From Cryobacterium sp. PH31-AA6 (GTDB taxonomy: Bacteria; Actinomycetota; Actinomycetes; Actinomycetales; Microbacteriaceae): a stretch of 64,000 nucleotides of DNA. Below, piece after piece: positions 48,157 to 60,322 of the stretch. Position numbers and translations under genes: made by a program. Numbering within the stretch: position 1 is the stretch's first letter; every line of letters begins with the position of its first letter. The notes beneath the pieces were generated by a model. The model saw only the letters and a list, made by a program, of their open reading frames with translations, made no database searches and was not told where the DNA came from. Where the stretch lies: the NCBI RefSeq assembly GCF_030063195.1, contig NZ_JASISS010000012.1, forward strand, positions 1-64,000, given 5' to 3'.

Positions 48157-48927
48157 CTACTCGTCCTGGCCGAGCGTGCCCAGGTAGAGGCCGATCACCT
48201 TGGGGTCGTTGAGCAGTTCGCGACCCGTGCCCGTGTACGCATCGTGGCCCTGGTCGAGCACGTAGCCTCGATCGCAGATCTGGAGGCAGCGGCGCGCGTT
48301 CTGCTCGACCATGATCGTGGTGACCCCGGCCTTGTTGATCTCCTTGACACGCAGGAAGGCCTCATCCTGGCGCACCGGAGACAGGCCGGCGGACGGCTCA
48401 TCGAGCAGGAGCACGTGCGGTCCCATCATGAGAGCACGGGACATGGCGACCATCTGCCGTTCACCGCCCGAGAGCGAGCCCGCTCGCTGACTCATTCGCT
48501 TGGCCAGTTCGGGGAAGATGTCCGTGACGAAGGCGAGCCGCTCGGCGAGACCCTTGGGCTTCTGGAAGATGCCCATCTCCAGGTTCTCCCGGATGGTCAG
48601 CGTCGGGAAGACGTTGTTCGACTGCGGAACGAAGCCAACCCCCTGTGACACCAGCTTGTTCGCCTTCAGGTTCGTGATGTCCTCGCCGTACAGGAAAACC
48701 TGGCCCGCGCGTACCTTCACCTGCCCGAAGATGGACTTGAGCAGTGTTGACTTGCCGGCGCCGTTGGGACCGATGATGCCGATGAGCTCACCCGCGTGGG
48801 CGGTCAGCGAGCAATCGGTGAGGATGTTGACCCCGGGCAGGTAGCCGGCCGTCACACTCCGGACTTCGACGACGGGGACGCCGGCGGGGGTCACCCTCGG
48901 TTCGGTGGTGGCACTAGCGTTCGTCAT
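48157..48927 (-). CDS. livF: Branched-chain amino acid ABC transporter ATPase LivF
   Basis: One of the two ATPases of the importer. The 256-residue product has Walker A GPNGAGKST, the signature LSGGERQ and Walker B LLLDEPS, and the HPF-type LivF motif TLTIRENLEMG. The ATG at 48927 is preceded by AAGGAG and overlaps the end of livG by 14 bp; the longer frame upstream lies in livG. It is the last gene of livH-livM-livG-livF. Confidence 0.95.
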   Translation of the reverse strand: MTNASATTEPRVTPAGVPVVEVRSVTAGYLPGVNILTDCSLTAHAGELIGIIGPNGAGKSTLLKSIFGQVKVRAGQVFLYGEDITNLKANKLVSQGVGFVPQSNNVFPTLTIRENLEMGIFQKPKGLAERLAFVTDIFPELAKRMSQRAGSLSGGERQMVAMSRALMMGPHVLLLDEPSAGLSPVRQDEAFLRVKEINKAGVTTIMVEQNARRCLQICDRGYVLDQGHDAYTGTGRELLNDPKVIGLYLGTLGQDE

Positions 48928-49837
48928 CGAGCAACTCCTTGATGTCCTGGACGTGCTTTGTCTGCTCGTCGCTGTCTTCGCCGATGTCCTCGTCGTGATG
49001 CTGGCCCAGGTAGGCGTCGATGACGGCGGGGTTGCGCATGACCTCGTGGGGGTCGCCTTCCGCGACGACACGGCCTTCTGCCATCACGACGACCCAGTCA
49101 GCGATGTGACGGACCATCTGCATGTCGTGCTCGACGAACAGAACGGTCATGCCTTCCGACTTCAGGTTCAACACGTGTTCGAGCAGGGATTGGGTCAGGG
49201 CCGGGTTGACACCGGCCATGGGCTCATCGAGCATGACGAGCGTCGGATCGCTCATCAGCGCACGGGCCATCTCGAGGAGCTTGCGCTGTCCGCCGGAGAG
49301 GCTCGCAGCGTAGTCGTCCTTTTTGGTGTCGAGCTTGAAGCGAGCGAGGAGGTCAAGGGCCTTGGCCTCGTTCGCCGTCTCCTGCTTGCGCCACAGCGAC
49401 GGAATCAGCGCCCGGAACAGGTTCTCTCCGGTCTGGCCCTTGGCGCCAAGCCGCATGTTGTCCATGACGGTGAGCAGGGCGAGCGCCTTGGTGAGCTGGA
49501 AGGTGCGAATCTGGCCCATCCGTGCAACCTTGAACGCGGGCACGCCGGCCAGCGGTTTGCCGTCGAACATCCAGGCGCCGGTGTTCGGTTTGTCGAAACC
49601 GGTGAGCAGGTTGAACAGGGTGGTCTTGCCGGCCCCGTTCGGTCCGATCAGCGCGGTGATCGCGCCGCGAGGAATCTCGAGGTGCTCGACGTCCACTGCC
49701 TTGAGCCCGCCGAAGGACCGGCTCACATTGTCGATGACGAGGATCGGATCGCGTTTCTTGCAACCGGGTTCGGCCGCGCCGATGTGAAGGTCGGTCGTCT
49801 TGACCGGCTTGGCGTTGGGAACGCTGCTACTTGACAA
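48914..49837 (-). CDS. livG: Branched-chain amino acid ABC transporter ATPase LivG
   Basis: The second ATPase. The 307-residue product has GPNGAGKTT (Walker A), LSGGQRKLLEMARAL and VMLDEPMAGVNP. It is longer than typical LivG (about 255) because of an acidic C-terminal tail (about 275-307, HHDEDIGEDSDEQ). The TTG at 49837 is 7 nt after AAGGAG inside the end of livM and gives an 11-bp overlap, so a TTG start with coupling is likely. Confidence 0.94.
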   Translation of the reverse strand: MSSSSVPNAKPVKTTDLHIGAAEPGCKKRDPILVIDNVSRSFGGLKAVDVEHLEIPRGAITALIGPNGAGKTTLFNLLTGFDKPNTGAWMFDGKPLAGVPAFKVARMGQIRTFQLTKALALLTVMDNMRLGAKGQTGENLFRALIPSLWRKQETANEAKALDLLARFKLDTKKDDYAASLSGGQRKLLEMARALMSDPTLVMLDEPMAGVNPALTQSLLEHVLNLKSEGMTVLFVEHDMQMVRHIADWVVVMAEGRVVAEGDPHEVMRNPAVIDAYLGQHHDEDIGEDSDEQTKHVQDIKELLDDER

Positions 49838-50810
49838 AGGCCAGCTCCTTCTTGTTTCCGAAGATGCCCTGGGGTCTGAAGATCACTATCAACATGATCG
49901 CGACCCCAACCAGGATGAAACGCAACTGCCCGGCCTGAATGCTCGACATGAACGGCAACCAGCCCGCTTCGACCGCACGGGAGATGAACCCCGAGAAGAA
50001 GGAGAGCAGAACCCAGAAGATGATCGCACCGATGACCGGACCCAGAACGGTGGCCGCGCCACCGAGCAGGAGGATCGCGTAGATGAAGAACGTCAGCGCC
50101 GTCTGATAGTTCGAGGGCACCACTGCGCGGGGAAGGGCGAAGATCATTCCCGCGATCGTGCCGAGCACGCCACCGAGGATGAGCGACTGCATCTTGTAGG
50201 AATAGACGTTCTTGCCGAGCGCGCGCACGGCATCCTCGTCCTCCCGGATGCCCTTGATCACGCGGCCCCACGGGCTGCGCATGAGCTGCCAGACGAAGAC
50301 GACGGCGATGACGACGATCGTCCAGGCGACGATTCGCAACCACCAGTCGTAGGCGTTGTATTCAAACGGACCGAAGCCGTACCGCCCGGCGGGAATCGGG
50401 TTCAGCGCCGCGAAGCCCGTCTTGTAGCCGCTCAGGCCGTTGGCGGAACCGGTCAGCGGCGCGAAGGTGTTCGTGGTGAACAAGAGCCGCACGATCTCCG
50501 CGGCAGCGATCGTCACGATGGCGAGGTAGTCCGCGCGCAGTCGCAACGTCGGAATTCCGAGGATCAGGGCGAAGATCACGGATGCCCCGACGCCGACGAG
50601 CACGGCCCCCCAGACCGGGAAACCGAACTTGAGTACGGAGATGGCGTAGCCGTAGGCGCCGAGTGCCATGAAACCGGCCTGACCGAAGTTCAGGAGACCG
50701 GTGTAGCCGAAGTGAATTGCAAGGCCGAGTGCTGCGAGGGCGTACGCCGCCGTTGTCGGGCTGATCAGCTCGACGGCTGCGTTGCCAAAAATTGCTCCCC
50801 AGTCGATCAT
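49827..50810 (-). CDS. livM: Branched-chain amino acid ABC transporter permease LivM
   Basis: This 327-residue polytopic protein has eight or so hydrophobic segments and the LivM markers GYTGLLNFGQAGFMALGAY (about 35-53), IPTLRLRADYLAIVTIAAAEI, and the EAA-like loop SPWGRVIKGIREDEDAVRALGKNVYSYK (about 185-212; coupling to ATPases). The final RPQGIFGNKKELAFVK contains the ribosome-binding site of livG. It follows livH by 12 bp. Confidence 0.95.
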   Translation of the reverse strand: MIDWGAIFGNAAVELISPTTAAYALAALGLAIHFGYTGLLNFGQAGFMALGAYGYAISVLKFGFPVWGAVLVGVGASVIFALILGIPTLRLRADYLAIVTIAAAEIVRLLFTTNTFAPLTGSANGLSGYKTGFAALNPIPAGRYGFGPFEYNAYDWWLRIVAWTIVVIAVVFVWQLMRSPWGRVIKGIREDEDAVRALGKNVYSYKMQSLILGGVLGTIAGMIFALPRAVVPSNYQTALTFFIYAILLLGGAATVLGPVIGAIIFWVLLSFFSGFISRAVEAGWLPFMSSIQAGQLRFILVGVAIMLIVIFRPQGIFGNKKELAFVK

Positions 50811-50822
50811 CAGTATGCCTCT

Positions 50823-53918
<3,096 letters not shown>

Positions 53919-53958
53919 TCGAGCCGCCGCGCTGGTCGAGCCTGTCGAGATCCCCGGG

Positions 53959-54024
53959 CTCGACAGGCTCGACCACCGGTCTCGACAGGCTCGACCACCG
54001 GTCTCGACAGGCTCGACCACCGGT
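53959..54024. repeat. Tandem 22-bp repeat after guaB
   Basis: Unit CTCGACAGGCTCGACCACCG plus GT is perfectly repeated three times, with degenerate copies out to about 54080. It is another member of the CTCGA-rich array family. It lies between the convergent guaB and the aminotransferase gene. Confidence 0.9.
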
Positions 54025-54097
54025 CTCGACAGGCTCCATCCCCGGGCTCGACAGGCTCGACCACCGGGCTGGACCACCGGGCTGGCCGCCGCGCGGG

Positions 54098-55240
54098 TCA
54101 GATGGCGGCGGCCAGGCGGGAGACGGCCTCGGAGAGCACCTCCGGTGAGCAGGCGAAGTTGAGCCGGGCGAAGCCGGCGCCCGGCGCACCGAACATCGGG
54201 CCGGGGCTGAGCGCCACCTTGGCGCGCTCCAGTGCGACAACCGACGGGTCATCGCCCCAGCCGAGGGTGCCGAAGTCGAGCCAGGCCAGGAAGCCCGCGT
54301 CCGGCGCAGAGTAGCCAACCCCGGGCATCTGGGCATCGAGCAGGGCCCCGAGCAGGTGGCGATTGGCGTCCAGTGCGGTGAGTACGCCGTCGAGCCACGG
54401 TTGCCCGTGTCGGTAGGCCGCGATCCCGGCGATCAGCCCGAACTGGCTCGTGCGCCAGGCCACCTCCTGCGGCAGGGCCGTGACGGTCTCGCGCATTCGC
54501 TCCGACGCGGTGACGATCAGCGCGCATTTGAGCCCGGCGAGGTTCCAGGCCTTGCTCGCGGAGGTGAGGCAGATCCCGTGCTCGGCGGCCTCCGGAGACA
54601 CGGTCAGGTAGGGCGTGAAGCCAATCCCGGGTTGGGTCAGAGGCGCGTGCACCTCGTCGCTGACGACGGTCACGCCGTACCGGGCGGCCATCTCGGAAAG
54701 GGCGGTGAGATCCTCGATGCCGTGGGGATGTCCGATCGGGTTGTGCGGGTTGCAGAGCAGGATGAAGCGGGTGCCGGCCCGGAAGACGCGTTCGAGCGCG
54801 CCGAGGTCGAGTGTCCAGCCGGTCTGGCCGTGCAGCAACGAAACCGCCTCCACCCGGCCGCCGGCCTCGGCGACCAGATCGAAGAACGGCGGGTAGACCG
54901 GGGGAGTGATCACGACCCGGTCGCCGGGCTGGATGAGACCCCGGAGAGTCTCGACGATGGCGACGCTGACATCCGTGGTGCTGGCCACCTGCTCAGGATC
55001 GACCCGCCAGCCCCACCGGGACCCGGCGAACTCGGCGAAGGCGTCGCCGAGATCGTTGCCCGGTGCGACGTAGCCGGTGTCGTTGCGGTGCACGGCGTCG
55101 ATCAGGGCATCGGCGATCGGCGCGGCGAGCGGGTAGTCCATCTCGGCAATGAACAACGGCAGCACATCGCGCGGATAGCTCCGCCATTTCATGCTTGTGC
55201 GTTCGCGGAGCAGGCTCAGGGGTTCGGCGGTGACGTCCAT
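54098..55240 (-). CDS. MalY/PatB-type PLP C-S lyase (aminotransferase fold)
   Basis: Members cleave cystathionine or cysteine S-conjugates and sometimes act as regulators (MalY). The PLP lysine is Lys230 in SASKAWNLAGLK; other landmarks are PVYPPF (about 114-119), CNPHNPIG (163-170) and SDEVHAPL (194-201). The 380-residue product starts at 55240, next to GAGGGG; in-frame codons upstream are unsupported. It is divergent from guaB3. Confidence 0.9.
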   Translation of the reverse strand: MDVTAEPLSLLRERTSMKWRSYPRDVLPLFIAEMDYPLAAPIADALIDAVHRNDTGYVAPGNDLGDAFAEFAGSRWGWRVDPEQVASTTDVSVAIVETLRGLIQPGDRVVITPPVYPPFFDLVAEAGGRVEAVSLLHGQTGWTLDLGALERVFRAGTRFILLCNPHNPIGHPHGIEDLTALSEMAARYGVTVVSDEVHAPLTQPGIGFTPYLTVSPEAAEHGICLTSASKAWNLAGLKCALIVTASERMRETVTALPQEVAWRTSQFGLIAGIAAYRHGQPWLDGVLTALDANRHLLGALLDAQMPGVGYSAPDAGFLAWLDFGTLGWGDDPSVVALERAKVALSPGPMFGAPGAGFARLNFACSPEVLSEAVSRLAAAI

Positions 55241-55340
55241 CCCCTCAGAATGCACCTTCCGGGCAGTCGCGTCGAGGCTGGCCGGGCGCTCGCGGGGCGG
55301 TCCGGCCGGTGCCGGGTGGGCGGTGTCTTCGGGCGGCACC

Positions 55341-55352
55341 TAAACTGGAGCC
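55341..55352 (+). promoter_or_regulatory. -10 box of a possible leaderless guaB3 transcript
   Basis: TAAACT (55341-55346) ends 6 bp before the ATG. GGAG also lies in that gap, so an alternative with a leader is possible. Confidence 0.4.
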
Positions 55353-56471
55353 ATGGAAATCGAGATCGGCCGTTCCAAGCGCGCTCGCCGCGTGTATGCC
55401 TTCGACGACATCGCGATTGTGCCCAGCCGGCGCACTCGCGATCCGGAAGACGTCTCGGTCAACTGGACGATCGACGCGTACCAGTTCTCCATCCCGTTCC
55501 TCGCCGCACCGATGGACTCCGTGGTCTCGCCGAACACGGCCATCATGATGGGCCAGCTCGGCGGGGTCGGCGTTCTCGACCTCGAGGGGCTGTGGACCCG
55601 GTACGACGACCCTGAACCGCTCCTCGCGGAGATCCGCGAACTGCCTGCCAACCGGGCGACCGCCCGGATGCAGGAAATGTACGCCGAGCCGATCAAGCCG
55701 AGCCTGGTCACCGAGCGCCTGGCCCAGATTCGCGCCGCCGGCGTCACCGTCGCCGGCGCCCTGTCGCCGCAGCGCACCCAGGAACTGTACGAGACCGTCG
55801 TCGCCGCCGGCGTCGACCTCTTCGTGATCCGCGGCACCACGGTCTCGGCCGAACACGTCTCGCAGAACCAGGAACCGCTCAACCTCAAGAAGTTCATCTA
55901 CGAACTCGACGTGCCGGTCATCGTCGGCGGCGCCGCCACCTACACCGCCGCCCTTCACCTCATGCGCACGGGCGCTGCCGGCGTGCTCGTCGGCTTCGGC
56001 GGCGGCGCGGCCTCCACCACCAGGGCCTCCCTCGGCATCCACGCCCCCATGGCCACCGCCGTGGCCGATGTCGCCGGGGCCCGCCGGGACTACATGGACG
56101 AGTCCGGCGGCCGCTACGTGCACGTCATCGCCGACGGTGGCCTGAACACCTCCGGCGACATCGTCAAGGCCATCGCCTGCGGCGCCGACGCCGTCATGCT
56201 CGGCACGGCGCTGGCCAGGGCGACGGATGCCCCCGGCGGCGGCTTCCACTGGGGCCCCGAGGTACATCACTCCAAGCTGCCCCGCGGCAAGCGCGTCGAG
56301 GTGGGTGCCCTGGCCCCGCTGGAGACCATTCTTTACGGCCCCACGCCGATCGCGGACGGCACGGCCAACCTCGTCGGCGCGCTGCGCCGGTCGATGGCGA
56401 CCACCGGCTATTCGGACCTCAAGGAATTTCAGCGCGTTGAAGTGGTTGTCGCGCCGTACCGAACGAACTAG
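55353..56471 (+). CDS. guaB3: GuaB3 family IMP dehydrogenase-like protein
   Basis: This 372-residue TIM-barrel protein of actinobacteria resembles IMPDH but has no CBS domains and, where IMPDH has its GSICTT cysteine loop, reads VIRGTTVSAEHVS, without the cysteine. GGVGVLDLEGLW and ADGGLNTSGDIVKAIACGADAVMLGT are family segments. Activity as IMPDH is therefore doubtful here; some family members have been suggested to act in purine metabolism. Downstream by 41 bp is glpD. Confidence 0.92.
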   Translation: MEIEIGRSKRARRVYAFDDIAIVPSRRTRDPEDVSVNWTIDAYQFSIPFLAAPMDSVVSPNTAIMMGQLGGVGVLDLEGLWTRYDDPEPLLAEIRELPANRATARMQEMYAEPIKPSLVTERLAQIRAAGVTVAGALSPQRTQELYETVVAAGVDLFVIRGTTVSAEHVSQNQEPLNLKKFIYELDVPVIVGGAATYTAALHLMRTGAAGVLVGFGGGAASTTRASLGIHAPMATAVADVAGARRDYMDESGGRYVHVIADGGLNTSGDIVKAIACGADAVMLGTALARATDAPGGGFHWGPEVHHSKLPRGKRVEVGALAPLETILYGPTPIADGTANLVGALRRSMATTGYSDLKEFQRVEVVVAPYRTN

Positions 56472-56512
56472 CGTCGAGGTAAGCACCACACCATCAGGAT
56501 GGGAGTGAGCAT

Positions 56513-58243
56513 ATGTCCACAGGAAACTCGGTGTCACGGTCCACGAAACTGGGCCCGGACGAACGCGCAGCCGCACTCGCGCGGCTGAAGGACAAAGAAC
56601 TCGACATTCTCGTCGTCGGTGGGGGGATCGTCGGGGCCGGTTGCGCCCTGGACGCGGTCACCCGCGGGCTGAGTGTCGGAATCCTCGAGGCGCGCGACTG
56701 GGCCTCCGGCACCTCGAGCCGGTCGTCCAAGCTGGTGCACGGCGGCATCCGTTATCTGGAGCAGTTGGACTTCCGGCTGGTCCGCGAGGCTCTGACCGAG
56801 CGGGGACTCCTGCTGCAGCGGATCGCGCCGCACCTGGTCAAGCCGGTGCGATTCCTCTACCCGCTCAAGAAACGGTTCACCGAGCGGTTCTACGTGGGCG
56901 CCGGCATGCTGCTCTACGACATCTTCTCCTACACCGGCGGGCGCCCACCCGGCGTGCCGCACCACCGTCACCTCTCGAAGCGCCAGGTGAAGGGCCTACT
57001 GCCCAGCCTCAACGCCGATGCGATCGTCGGCGGGATCACCTACTACGACGCCCAGGTCGACGATGCCCTCTACGTGGCGTCGCTCGTGCGCACGGCCTCC
57101 TTCTACGGCGCCCACGCCGCCAGCCGGGTGCGGGTCGAGGGCTTCATCAAGGTCGGCGAACGAGTGGTCGGTGTGCACGCCCACGATCTGCAGACCGGCG
57201 AACGTTTCGAGGTGCGCGCCAAGCAGGTAGTCAACGCGACCGGGGTGTGGACGGACGACACCCAGCGCATGGTCGGCGAGCGTGGCACCTTCAAGGTGCG
57301 CGCGTCGAAGGGGATCCACCTCGTCGTGCCGCGCGACCGGTTCCAGTCCGCGATGGGACTGCTGCTGCGCACGGAGAAGAGCGTGCTCTTCGTGATCCCG
57401 TGGGGCCGGCACTGGCTGATCGGCACCACCGACACCGACTGGCACCTGGACAAGGCGCACCCGGCGGCGACGGCCGCCGACATCGACTACCTGCTCGAGC
57501 ACGTCAACGCGGTGGTGCGGGTTCCGCTCACCCGGGAAGACGTCGAGGGAGTCTACGCCGGCCTCCGACCGCTCCTGGCCGGGGAGTCGGAGAGCACCTC
57601 GAAGCTTTCGCGGGAGCACCTCGTCGGCCACTCCGTGCCCGGCCTGGTCGTGATCGCGGGTGGCAAGTGGACCACCTACCGCGTCATGGCGAAGGATGCG
57701 ATCGACGCCGCCGTCGACGCGCTCGACGGGCGAGTACCCCCGTCGACCACCGAAGACATCCCGCTGCTGGGAGCGGAAGGGTATCGCGCGGCCTGGAACA
57801 AGCGCGGCAGGATCGCCAAGGCGTTCGGGCTGCACACCGTGCGGATCGAGCACCTGCTGAACCGCTACGGAACCCTGACCGATGAGTTGCTCGACCTGAT
57901 CCGGGAAACTCCGGAACTCAGCGAGCCGCTGCCCGGCGCGGACGACTACATCAAGGCCGAGGTCGTCTACGCGGCGAGCCACATGGGAGCGCTGCACCTC
58001 GAGGATGTGCTCGCCCGGCGTACCCGGATCTCGATCGAGGCCTGGGACCGCGGTGTCTCCGCAGCCCCGGTGGCGGCGCGGCTGATGGCCGGGGTGCTGG
58101 GCTGGGACACCGCCCGGGAGGAACGCGAGGTGGCCTACTATCTCAAGCGTGTCGCGGCCGAGCGGGCCTCGCAACTGGAACCCGACGACGAATCGGCGGA
58201 TCGCGTGCGGCTCGAGGCCCCCGACATCGGCGCGGCAAAGTAG
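56513..58243 (+). CDS. glpD: Glycerol-3-phosphate dehydrogenase (quinone-type, GlpD/GlpO family)
   Basis: It oxidises glycerol 3-phosphate to dihydroxyacetone phosphate at the membrane. The 576-residue product has the FAD motif DILVVGGGIVGAGCALDAV (31-49), then SSRSSKLVHGGIRYLEQLDFRL, and a C-terminal helical domain (about 440-560). GGGAGTGA precedes the ATG. No glycerol uptake or kinase gene adjoins it, so it may serve lipid turnover or glycerol from elsewhere. Confidence 0.95.
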   Translation: MSTGNSVSRSTKLGPDERAAALARLKDKELDILVVGGGIVGAGCALDAVTRGLSVGILEARDWASGTSSRSSKLVHGGIRYLEQLDFRLVREALTERGLLLQRIAPHLVKPVRFLYPLKKRFTERFYVGAGMLLYDIFSYTGGRPPGVPHHRHLSKRQVKGLLPSLNADAIVGGITYYDAQVDDALYVASLVRTASFYGAHAASRVRVEGFIKVGERVVGVHAHDLQTGERFEVRAKQVVNATGVWTDDTQRMVGERGTFKVRASKGIHLVVPRDRFQSAMGLLLRTEKSVLFVIPWGRHWLIGTTDTDWHLDKAHPAATAADIDYLLEHVNAVVRVPLTREDVEGVYAGLRPLLAGESESTSKLSREHLVGHSVPGLVVIAGGKWTTYRVMAKDAIDAAVDALDGRVPPSTTEDIPLLGAEGYRAAWNKRGRIAKAFGLHTVRIEHLLNRYGTLTDELLDLIRETPELSEPLPGADDYIKAEVVYAASHMGALHLEDVLARRTRISIEAWDRGVSAAPVAARLMAGVLGWDTAREEREVAYYLKRVAAERASQLEPDDESADRVRLEAPDIGAAK

Positions 58244-58301
58244 CGCTCCGCACCCCAGGCGCCCAGCCCTCCGCGCGCCCGAGCCGCGGGCCGGGAGCCC
58301 A

Positions 58302-58367
58302 GGCCGCGCCCGTTTCCGCAGGCCGCGACCGCGGGCGCGGGCGCGCCGTGCGGTTCCGGGCGCGGCC
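58302..58367. terminator. U-less inverted repeat between glpD and the endonuclease-like gene
   Basis: GGCCGCGCCCG (58302-58312) and CGGGCGCGGCC (58357-58367) are perfect 11-bp inverted repeats around 44 bp of further GC-rich symmetry, between convergent genes. It may terminate from both sides; no T tract is present. Confidence 0.45.
58313..58366. repeat. 54-bp direct repeat, left copy
   Basis: Starts TTTCCGCAGGCCGC and contains GGGCGCGGGCGCGCCGTGCGG. By hand alignment 48 of 54 bases match the copy at 59569-59622. The two copies flank the AbiEi/endonuclease-like gene in the same orientation. Confidence 0.8.
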
Positions 58368-58396
58368 TTAGGTACCCGGCCCGCGGTGGCACCCGA

Positions 58397-59380
58397 TCAG
58401 CGCACCTGCGGCACTCCGATGCGGGCGAGGAACCGGCCGAACGCCACGGGGTCCAGGGCGAGCTTCCAGTCCCACCGGCTGACAAAGGGCCCACAGGCCC
58501 GCACGCGGTCTTCCCGGCGTTTCTCGTCCATGACGACCTCTGCCGTGGTACGACCGTGCGTGAACTCCTCCTTGATGTACTTTCCGAATCCGTCGAATTC
58601 GCCGACCCGGTTGATCCGCCGCCAGAAGAAGTCAACGAACGCGATGAACCCCTGATCGTCATCGAACCGCACCTGCAGTTCGGGAGCCAGGAAGCCGAGC
58701 AGGTAGATGAACGCGCGACTGACGGATTCGCCCGTGGAGCCGGACTCGGTGGTGGCGAAATCCGCTGCGCGGAAGGCTCCGCTGCGGCCATTCACGCGTT
58801 TGCCGGACGGGATGGCGGCGAGGGCCCGCTCGAGGTCGTCCCGGGTGGAGAGAACGGTTCCCCTGCGCGGGCGGTGGATGGCCCGGTCCAGCATGGCGAC
58901 CGCCGCCGGAAAGGGCAGGATCCGGGCCAGGGCGACGGCCGTGTCGGCGGGTGACGTCACCAGCAGCCCGTCCCGTTCGACGATCGACACTGGACCGTCT
59001 TGGAAATGACGCGTGACGCCGTGCCTCGATCGCCCTCCCGCCGCCGGGTCGATGAGGACGTCGACGCCGCTCGGCCAGGCCCCGATGACGGGGAGGCCCC
59101 AGATCGCGGCAGCGGAGTGGTGAGAGAACACGAGCGGTTCCTCGCTGACCGCGGCGTAGGCCTGCACCCGGCGCAGATAGCGGGCATCCAGGCTCAGGGC
59201 TTCCCACTCTTCGGCGAGTGCGTACGCGCCCGCGCGGAGACGAACCACCCGCCCGCGTTCGAACTCGGTTCGCAGCGCGCGTTCGAGGCCCAGGGCCGTC
59301 GCGTCCCGGCTGCGAATGACGCCGGTCCTGCCTGCGATCGCGGCGAGCAGGTGCAGTGGGGCCAGGGAAGCGGTCGACAT
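58397..59380 (-). CDS. AbiEi-like protein with C-terminal endonuclease-like (VSR/DUF559-type) domain
   Basis: The 327-residue protein begins MSTASLAPLHLLAAIAGRTG; the first half (LVFSHHSAAAIWGLPV, about 85-100) resembles AbiEi antitoxin-type proteins. The C-terminal AFVDFFW...EFDGFGKY...DEKRREDRVR (about 250-300) resembles the D-(D/E)xK-like core of restriction-endonuclease folds. I chose the ATG at 59380; an extension upstream is low-complexity Arg/Pro from GC-rich DNA. The broken paralog lies at 5654-6633. No partner toxin adjoins it. Function unproven. Confidence 0.75.
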   Translation of the reverse strand: MSTASLAPLHLLAAIAGRTGVIRSRDATALGLERALRTEFERGRVVRLRAGAYALAEEWEALSLDARYLRRVQAYAAVSEEPLVFSHHSAAAIWGLPVIGAWPSGVDVLIDPAAGGRSRHGVTRHFQDGPVSIVERDGLLVTSPADTAVALARILPFPAAVAMLDRAIHRPRRGTVLSTRDDLERALAAIPSGKRVNGRSGAFRAADFATTESGSTGESVSRAFIYLLGFLAPELQVRFDDDQGFIAFVDFFWRRINRVGEFDGFGKYIKEEFTHGRTTAEVVMDEKRREDRVRACGPFVSRWDWKLALDPVAFGRFLARIGVPQVR

Positions 59381-59791
59381 GCACCGAGGGTCCGCCGCGT
59401 CGGCGTGCGACAGGGCTGGCGGCGCGGATTCGGTGGACAGTGCAGCATCGAGCCGGCGGTGGGGGAGTAGCCGAGGACCGGGCGGCGGCGTCGAAGGGGG
59501 GCGATTCCGAGCGGATGCCGCTCGGGGCATACCTTCTCGGCTCGGGCCGTTCATCGCCGGCGCGCCGGTTTCCGCAGGCCGCTGCGGTGGGCGCGGGCGC
59601 GCCGTGCGGATTCGGGCGCGGCGGCGGGCGACGCGGGAGCGGGCGGGCGCGGGGCGCGGGCGGGCGCGGGGCGGGCGGGCGACGCGGGAGCGGGCGGGCG
59701 CGGGGCGCGGGCGGAGGGCGGCGTCCGGTCGGCGCGCTGGCTCGCTCCGGTACACTGGGCGGACTGCCCACAAGCCTCAGGAGTCCTCACC
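59381..59791. other. Gene-free GC-rich region upstream of the K+ efflux regulator
   Basis: No supported gene. It holds the right copy of the direct repeat and a G/C-only repeat in which ACGCGGGAGCGGGCGGG recurs 51 bp apart (about 59631 and 59682). A -10-like TACACT at 59751-59756 lies 35 bp before the next ATG. Confidence 0.6.
59569..59622. repeat. 54-bp direct repeat, right copy
   Basis: Counterpart of 58313-58366; differences cluster in two short blocks (6 and 3 bases). It lies about 190 bp upstream of the start of the flanked gene. Confidence 0.8.
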
Positions 59792-60319
59792 ATGGTTGAC
59801 GTTCGTCGGGTCAAGCTCCCAGGAGTCGGAGTGCTGCACACCTTCATCACGGATGACGGTGGCAAGGTCGGCGTGATCGCCCACCGCTCCGGGCACAGCG
59901 ACCTGATCACCTTCGCCGACGACGAGGGTGGGCCCGACGCCGCGAAGGTTTCCCTGCGGCTGAACGAGGACGAGGCGCACACCCTGGCCGAGCTCCTCGG
60001 CGGCACCCAGATCACCGAGTCGCTCACCGCGCTCGACCAGATCCCCGGTTTGAGCATCGACTGGTTCACGGTGGACTATGAGGACCACATCGCGGGCCAG
60101 ACGCTCGGCAACCCGGCCGATCGCGGCATCGCCGGCCTCACGGTCGTCGCCGTCGTGCGCGGGGAGTCCGCCAACCCGGCCCCGGCCCACGACTTCCGGG
60201 TCTTCCCCGGGGACACGCTCGTCGTCGCCGGTTCCCCGGAGAAGGTCGCGAAGGCCTTCGCGTTCTTCCGCACCGGCGAGGTGAAGGCGAAGACCGTCGA
60301 CGCACCGCCAGGGGGCTAG
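59792..60319 (+). CDS. KhtT-like regulatory subunit of a K+/H+ antiporter (TrkA-C domain)
   Basis: The 175-residue protein ends in a TrkA-C (RCK C-terminal) domain, about 95-165 (GQTLGNPADRGIAGLTVVAVVRG...FRVFPGDTLVVAGSPEKV), which binds nucleotides. Paired with the adjacent antiporter it fits the KhtT-KhtU arrangement of Bacillus. TCAGGAG precedes the ATG. The pair starts a run in one direction with surf1, DUF3817 and guaA. Confidence 0.85.
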   Translation: MVDVRRVKLPGVGVLHTFITDDGGKVGVIAHRSGHSDLITFADDEGGPDAAKVSLRLNEDEAHTLAELLGGTQITESLTALDQIPGLSIDWFTVDYEDHIAGQTLGNPADRGIAGLTVVAVVRGESANPAPAHDFRVFPGDTLVVAGSPEKVAKAFAFFRTGEVKAKTVDAPPGG

Positions 60320-60322
60320 CCC

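Noticed and set aside
59381..59773. Extension of the AbiEi-like protein to 458 codons
   Set aside because: The extra 131 residues are Arg/Pro/Ala low complexity from G/C-only DNA that includes a direct repeat.
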